Positions 59,739 through 64,000 of a stretch of DNA of 64,000 nucleotides are shown piece after piece. The position numbers and the translations under genes were made by a program. Each line of letters opens with the position of its first letter. Position 1 is the first letter of the stretch. The stretch is from Pseudomonas guariconensis (GTDB lineage Bacteria > Pseudomonadota > Gammaproteobacteria > Pseudomonadales > Pseudomonadaceae): positions 62,001 to 126,000 of the forward strand of contig NZ_JADLJL010000002.1 in assembly GCF_015680235.1 (NCBI RefSeq), given 5' to 3'. The notes under the pieces are model-generated. The model was not told the origin of the DNA. It did no database searches and saw nothing but the letters and a program-made list of their open reading frames with translations.

Positions 59739-60323
59739 ATGGCACTAGCATGGCCGGCATCGCTGCGCCCGTCTGAAATGAACTGGGGTTTGGTAAACAA
59801 CAGCCGCGCCTTCACCTCGACGCTCTCGAATGCCCAGCAGATTGTTGGGCAGCCGGGCGCCTATTGGCAGTGCACCATCACATTCGGATTGCTTACGCGC
59901 AAGCAGGAGCGACAGCTGACATCGTTCCTGGGGGAGCTGGACGGAATGTTCGGCACGGTCAACGTGCCGGCATTCACCCGACGTCGCGGTAATGGCGTAG
60001 GGGCTCTGAAGGTCGTTAGCGGCCCTTCACAGTCACGCTCCATTCAGGTTGGTGGCGCCACGCCGAACGCTCAGATGTTTTCCATTGGCGATTACATGAC
60101 GATCGGCGGTGAGATGTTCGAAGTGATCAAGCCAGCCGTGGCCAACGCCCAGGGGCAGGCGGTGGTTCAGGTGAACAAGCGCATTCGCCAAACCTTGGCG
60201 GTTGGTGCGGCTATCGAGTATCTCAACCCGTACTCCGAAATGCGCATGACTCAAGACACCTGGAACATGACTGTGCGCCAGGCTGTGTCGAACGGAAGCT
60301 ACCAGTTCAGGGAGGCCTTCTGA
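59739..60323 (+). CDS. Distal tail protein (gpM-like position)
   Basis: The 194-residue protein starts MALAWPASLRPSEMNWGLVN and is beta-rich, with IVGQPGAYWQCTITFGLLTR and a C-terminal EMRMTQDTWNMTVRQAVSNG. Lambda has M at this place, where it joins the tape measure complex to the tail tip. AGGAG ribosome site; its stop overlaps the next ATG. Confidence 0.75.
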   Translation: MALAWPASLRPSEMNWGLVNNSRAFTSTLSNAQQIVGQPGAYWQCTITFGLLTRKQERQLTSFLGELDGMFGTVNVPAFTRRRGNGVGALKVVSGPSQSRSIQVGGATPNAQMFSIGDYMTIGGEMFEVIKPAVANAQGQAVVQVNKRIRQTLAVGAAIEYLNPYSEMRMTQDTWNMTVRQAVSNGSYQFREAF

Positions 60324-60925
60324 TGCCCTCAACATTCCCGTTCAGCCAGAGCGTGGTCGATATCATCGCCACCGGCAAATTCCTGAGCGTGTATGCCTGC
60401 CAGCTCGATTTCGAAGACGGCCCGGTCTACGCGCATACGGGGACCGGTGACCTGGTGATCGACGGAATCACGTATCTGGGAGTAGGGCAGTTCGGCGAGG
60501 TCGGGCAGTCGCAGGAGAGCGACAACTCGAACTCGCCCATGTCGATTGACCTGGCCCTGAACGGCCTGGACAGCTACATCATCACCGAGACCAACATCCG
60601 GGGATGCCGCGGGCGATCCGGCAAGCTCCTGTTCGTGGTGTTCGACGAGCAGGGCAACTACGCCGCCGACATCCTGTTCTCCGGCCGCATGGACGCGGCC
60701 ACCTTTTCCTACGCCGGCAACGGCGAGGACGGCAACAAGATCACCGTCCCGATCGTTGATCGGATGGCCGAGTGGAGCCGCACGGGCACCGAGCGCTTCA
60801 CCGACGAAAACCACCGGGCCCGCCACCAGGGGGATCGGTTCTTCTACGCCGTCGCTCAAATGTCGGAATGGCCCATCTACTGGGGCTCCAAGAAAGACGC
60901 CCCGACGTTCACCTACGAGAAATAG
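60323..60925 (+). CDS. Tail tip protein (gpL-like, DUF2163-like)
   Basis: The 200-residue protein has strands VYACQLDFEDGPVYAHTGTG, the middle IDLALNGLDSYIITETNIRG and end SKKDAPTFTYEK. It is at the place of lambda L, which binds an iron-sulfur cluster; no clear Cys cluster is seen here (Cys at positions near 27 and 94 only). Confidence 0.7.
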   Translation: MPSTFPFSQSVVDIIATGKFLSVYACQLDFEDGPVYAHTGTGDLVIDGITYLGVGQFGEVGQSQESDNSNSPMSIDLALNGLDSYIITETNIRGCRGRSGKLLFVVFDEQGNYAADILFSGRMDAATFSYAGNGEDGNKITVPIVDRMAEWSRTGTERFTDENHRARHQGDRFFYAVAQMSEWPIYWGSKKDAPTFTYEK

Positions 60926-60927
60926 GC

Positions 60928-61326
60928 ATGCGCTACCGAGACTGGACCACACGCCTCAGCGAAGTGATCAAGGCCGCCTTAGAGCGGCCTTTTTCATGGG
61001 GCGAATTCGACTGCTGCCTGTTCGCTGCGGATTGCGCGGTGGCGGTATGCGGTACGGACCCGGCCCAAGCATATCGCGGCACCTACAAGACCGAGGCAGG
61101 CGCCAAGCGCGCCCTGAAGAAGAACCACGGCAGTCTTGAGGCGGCCTGGGATGCCTGCTTCACCAGGGTTTCGCCTGCATTCATCCAGCGTGGCGATGTC
61201 GCCATGTACGAAGCGCCTGGCGGCCGATCCATGGCTGTGTACTGGGCAAACGAGTTCTGGGCTACCACTGACGACGGGGTCGCCCGCGTGGTGTGCGAAC
61301 CGCTTGCAGTTTGGAGAGTTGAATAA
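60928..61326 (+). CDS. Tail assembly protein (gpK-like, NlpC/P60-related)
   Basis: The 132-residue protein starts MRYRDWTTRLSEVIKAALER. FSWGEFDCCLFAADCAVAVC contains the E-F-D-C motif of NlpC/P60-like phage tail proteins, and GDVAMYEAPGGRSMAVYWA may hold the rest of the active site; the catalytic His is not obvious. It may digest peptidoglycan during entry or be only structural. Stop overlaps the J-like start. Confidence 0.75.
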   Translation: MRYRDWTTRLSEVIKAALERPFSWGEFDCCLFAADCAVAVCGTDPAQAYRGTYKTEAGAKRALKKNHGSLEAAWDACFTRVSPAFIQRGDVAMYEAPGGRSMAVYWANEFWATTDDGVARVVCEPLAVWRVE

Positions 61327-64000
61327 TGTCCGGTGGCGTCAAGAAAATTGCTCAGGTCGCCGTCGGCGCGGTCGTCGGGTTTGTTTCGAGTGGTGGCAAC
61401 CCGCTTGGAGCATTGATGGGTGCAGGCCTGGCCTTCTATGCAGCTGAGCAGCAAGAGAAGCTGAACACTAAGTCTCCTCTGCGCGACAGCGAGCCTTCGG
61501 CGCAGACTGTCCGCTCCTCAAAGGCTCCTGCACGCTTCATCTTAGGTCGCGTCAGCACCGGTGGGGTGCTGGTGTGGGCGCAAGAGCAGGCTGGCGATCA
61601 AACCGATGGCGAATGGCTGCATTTGGTCTATGTCTTGTGCGAAGGCGCCGTAGACGGGCTGGAGAAGATTTACCTTGGCGAAGAAGAGATAGGTACCTTT
61701 GGCGAGCACGCTTCCTATGAGCTTGTCGTCAACCCAGCCCAGGTGAACGCCTTCTTGAAGGCCAATTGCCCGGATTGGAAGAATGAGCAGATCGGCCGGG
61801 GGCTATCGTTCGTGCGCCTCTCTCTCAAGTACAGCGCTGAGAAGTTCCCCTCTGGGATTCCAGATGCTCGTTTCATTGTGCGCGGCCGCAACGATATCTA
61901 CGATCCGCGCACCGGGATGTCCGTCTACACCGAGAATACAGCGCTGCATATCTTGTGGTTCCTGCGAAACCGCTGCGGCGTGCCGGACGATGAGATCGTG
62001 TTCGAGACCTTTGCAAGTGGCGCGAACGTCTGTGACGAGTCGGTCGGCAACCCAGACGGCTCCTCAAGCCCTCGCTATCGCAGTAGTTGTGTAATTGGCG
62101 CCGATGAGCAGCGCACCAACGTTTTGCAGAAGCTAGAGTCTGCGTGCGGTGGCAAGGCCATTCGTGTGGGCGGCCGTTGGATGTTCCAGGCGGGCGCCTA
62201 CTACGGTCCGTATGACTTCGAGATCACCGAAGATATGGTGATCGGCACCATCACAGGGAGCACCGAACCGACGAATGATTCAGCGATCAACACGGTGCGC
62301 GGCACCTTCATCGATCCATCGCAGTCATGGACCGAGACCGATTATCCTGAAGTGAGCGTCGCCGAATGGGTTGTCGCGGACGGTGGTGAGGCGGCCGAAA
62401 CCCTGACGTTTTCGTACGTCACCGATGCTTATCAGGCCCAGCGTCTGGCCAACATTGAGCTTCGCCGGCGCCGAGCAGGCGGTACGATCAACGTGCCGAT
62501 GAACTTCCTCGGGTACAACTGCCGGCCGGGGCGAGCCGTGCGCGTGAACCTGCCGTCGCTCAATATCTTGGGCGAATTCATCGTCACCAACTGGAGCATG
62601 GGCACCGACGAAGGTTGCACCGCCCAGTTGCAGCAATATGATGCCGCGCAGTTCGACGATGCCGTGGGTCAGCCATACAACCCGATCGGCTTCATCAGCC
62701 TACCAGCCGGCGGCCTGGGCAGCCCCACCAACCTGGTATGGATTGCTGACGGCACCGCCGAAGTGACCCAGGGCGTACTGAGTTGGGTGCAGCCTGCCGG
62801 CGCCGTCACCGGCTACGCGGTCACTGTGCGCCAGGGAAACACTGCGGTGCAGGCCCAGCAGGTCCCGGCTACCACGCTGCGACTGCCATTGTCTGGCCTG
62901 GCATCGGGCAGCTACACCATGAGCGTGGCCGCCATTGGGCCGCTGGCCCGGTCGGGCGAAGCGAGCATCACCGTCAACATCGACGGACCGCCAGTGCCTG
63001 AGGCCTGCGTCGTTCAGTCGAGCATCGACAGCATCACGCTGTTCCCGAGCAATTCTCTTCATGGCCTGAACGGCGGCACCTACGAGTACTTCTTCAGCCT
63101 CGACCCGCAGGCGCCTGCGGCGCAGGCGGAATACCTGGGGCAGGGCATGAGCCTGACCCATACAGGACTGGCCTTCTTCACGAATTACTACTACTTCGTG
63201 CGCTCGAAGAACGCCTACGGGGTGAGTGGGTTCTTGAAGGTGCCGGCGTCTACGTCGACGGATGTCAGTACGTTCCTCGATGCTCTGGCTGGGAAGATCG
63301 GCGAAAGCCAGCTGGGCCAAGAGCTGCTGACGGAGATCGAGAAGATTTCCGGCGAGGGGCCGGATTCGGTGAATAGCCGTATCGATGCGGCCAAGCAGGA
63401 GCTGGAGGACCTGATCACCGAGCTGACCGACCCGCTCGAATACGTGCCCACCAATGCCTACCTGAAGAACGACGCTGTGCGCAGTGGCCAGCGCCTGTAC
63501 ATGGCGATCGCCAACGTTCCTGCCGCTGCGAACGGCAGCAATGCGCCGCCGAACCCGACCTACTGGGTGGATATCGGCAGCATCGCTGAGACGGCAAATG
63601 GCCTGGCCCAGGCTGTGGCCAAGAACACCACCGACATCAGCACCATCGACGGCAAGGTGACGGTCAACGCCGCCATGCTGCAGGCCGTGCAGTCGGCCTA
63701 TCGCGATGACAACGGAGAGGGCGCGCTCAACGACGCCCTGCGGGGCTGGGACACCCTGGCGAAGGTCTCGGAAGAGTCACGCACCCGCGCAACGCAGAAC
63801 GAGGCCATGGCCAGCCGGATGACAACGGTTGAGGCCAGTGTCGGCGAGAACAAGGGCAGCATCCGCAGCCTTGAGCGGACGGTGGTCACGAACGAGCAGG
63901 CCACGGCCAGCCGGTTCCTGGATGTGAGCACTAAGGTCGGTGCCAATTCGGCCAGTATCTCGGCGCTGGAAAAGACTGTCACCGACAACGAATCGTCGAC
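61326..64000 (+). CDS. Central tail fibre/host-specificity protein, J-like (continues beyond window)
   Basis: Frame open from ATG 61326 to the window end, at least 891 codons. N-terminus MSGGVKKIAQVAVGAVVGFV with a hydrophobic segment, as in siphovirus J-like proteins; SSKAPARFILGRVSTGGVLV and TENTALHILWFLRNRCGVPD belong to the phage-tail hub; fibronectin-type repeats follow (GSPTNLVWIADGTAEVTQGV and TGYAVTVRQG). The last 150 codons are coiled-coil repeats (TTVEASVGENKGSIRSLERT). It recognises the host surface receptor. No other frame is coherent. Confidence 0.9.
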   Translation, partial: MSGGVKKIAQVAVGAVVGFVSSGGNPLGALMGAGLAFYAAEQQEKLNTKSPLRDSEPSAQTVRSSKAPARFILGRVSTGGVLVWAQEQAGDQTDGEWLHLVYVLCEGAVDGLEKIYLGEEEIGTFGEHASYELVVNPAQVNAFLKANCPDWKNEQIGRGLSFVRLSLKYSAEKFPSGIPDARFIVRGRNDIYDPRTGMSVYTENTALHILWFLRNRCGVPDDEIVFETFASGANVCDESVGNPDGSSSPRYRSSCVIGADEQRTNVLQKLESACGGKAIRVGGRWMFQAGAYYGPYDFEITEDMVIGTITGSTEPTNDSAINTVRGTFIDPSQSWTETDYPEVSVAEWVVADGGEAAETLTFSYVTDAYQAQRLANIELRRRRAGGTINVPMNFLGYNCRPGRAVRVNLPSLNILGEFIVTNWSMGTDEGCTAQLQQYDAAQFDDAVGQPYNPIGFISLPAGGLGSPTNLVWIADGTAEVTQGVLSWVQPAGAVTGYAVTVRQGNTAVQAQQVPATTLRLPLSGLASGSYTMSVAAIGPLARSGEASITVNIDGPPVPEACVVQSSIDSITLFPSNSLHGLNGGTYEYFFSLDPQAPAAQAEYLGQGMSLTHTGLAFFTNYYYFVRSKNAYGVSGFLKVPASTSTDVSTFLDALAGKIGESQLGQELLTEIEKISGEGPDSVNSRIDAAKQELEDLITELTDPLEYVPTNAYLKNDAVRSGQRLYMAIANVPAAANGSNAPPNPTYWVDIGSIAETANGLAQAVAKNTTDISTIDGKVTVNAAMLQAVQSAYRDDNGEGALNDALRGWDTLAKVSEESRTRATQNEAMASRMTTVEASVGENKGSIRSLERTVVTNEQATASRFLDVSTKVGANSASISALEKTVTDNESS

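Larger units (their letters stand above)
14552..64000. mobile_element. Lambda-like siphovirus prophage, left part (continues beyond window)
   Basis: From the tRNA-Pro 3' end to the end of the window all recognisable genes are phage: integrase and leftward early operon, immunity region with repressor and Cro-like protein, replication, nin-like genes, terminase, head and tail genes in the standard siphovirus order. The element ends beyond the window inside or after the J-like tail gene, so it exceeds 49 kb. It looks functional except for one frameshifted accessory gene. Confidence 0.93.

Overview
The window is a Pseudomonas chromosome, most likely of the P. putida group, that runs into a large temperate phage. 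Both halves are GC-rich. The gene order rbsA-rbsC-rbsR-rbsK-rbsD-nucleoside hydrolase, then cold-shock gene, thrS-infC-rpmI-rplT-pheS-pheT-ihfA-merR and tRNA-Pro(GGG), is the arrangement I know from P. putida. Intergenic gaps in the host part carry Pseudomonas REP-like palindromes. Assignments rest on motifs read by eye; no database search was possible.

Host part (1-14551). The ribose uptake and catabolism operon starts with a truncated rbsA and ends at rbsD, whose stop codon lies inside the target duplication of a 138-bp IS5-type MITE. A periplasmic nucleoside hydrolase, an I78-like lipoprotein, a cold-shock protein and a small secreted protein follow. The translation cluster thrS-infC-rpmI-rplT / pheS-pheT-ihfA-merR is complete and intact, with a likely ATT start for infC.

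Prophage (14552 to beyond 64000). A lambda-like siphovirus is integrated at the 3' end of tRNA-Pro(GGG). Its far end is outside the window. The left arm (14631-29288) is one long leftward operon of overlapping genes: integrase, AlpA-like partner, metallophosphatase, NinX-like, HNH, C5-methyltransferase, a frameshifted PAPS-reductase-like gene, RecE-like exonuclease with a candidate annealing partner, and many small genes. It is driven by a well-formed promoter (PL) embedded in two 17-bp operators, and its roughly 590-nt untranslated leader has a boxA and many hairpins.

The immunity region (29880-34240) has operators at both ends, as OL and OR have in lambda. Between them lie the S24-type repressor and, in the position of lambda rexAB, an AT-rich OLD-like ATPase/TOPRIM gene and an adenine methyltransferase. 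The right arm starts with a Cro-like gene, then RHH proteins, an O-like initiator with internal iterons, a DnaB-like helicase, a PD-(D/E)XK nuclease, NinB, NinG and a possible late regulator. A PagL lipid A deacylase moron follows, flanked by terminators.

The late region (42803-64000) runs: small and large terminase, portal, head morphogenesis, scaffold, capsid, connectors, tail tube, tail chaperone pair with a GGGAAAC slippery site, tape measure, distal tail proteins and the start of a J-like central tail protein. Accessory cargo sits at two places: a membrane protein between morphogenesis and scaffold genes, and four unrelated genes between the tail chaperone and the tape measure. Each insertion is closed by its own terminator hairpin.
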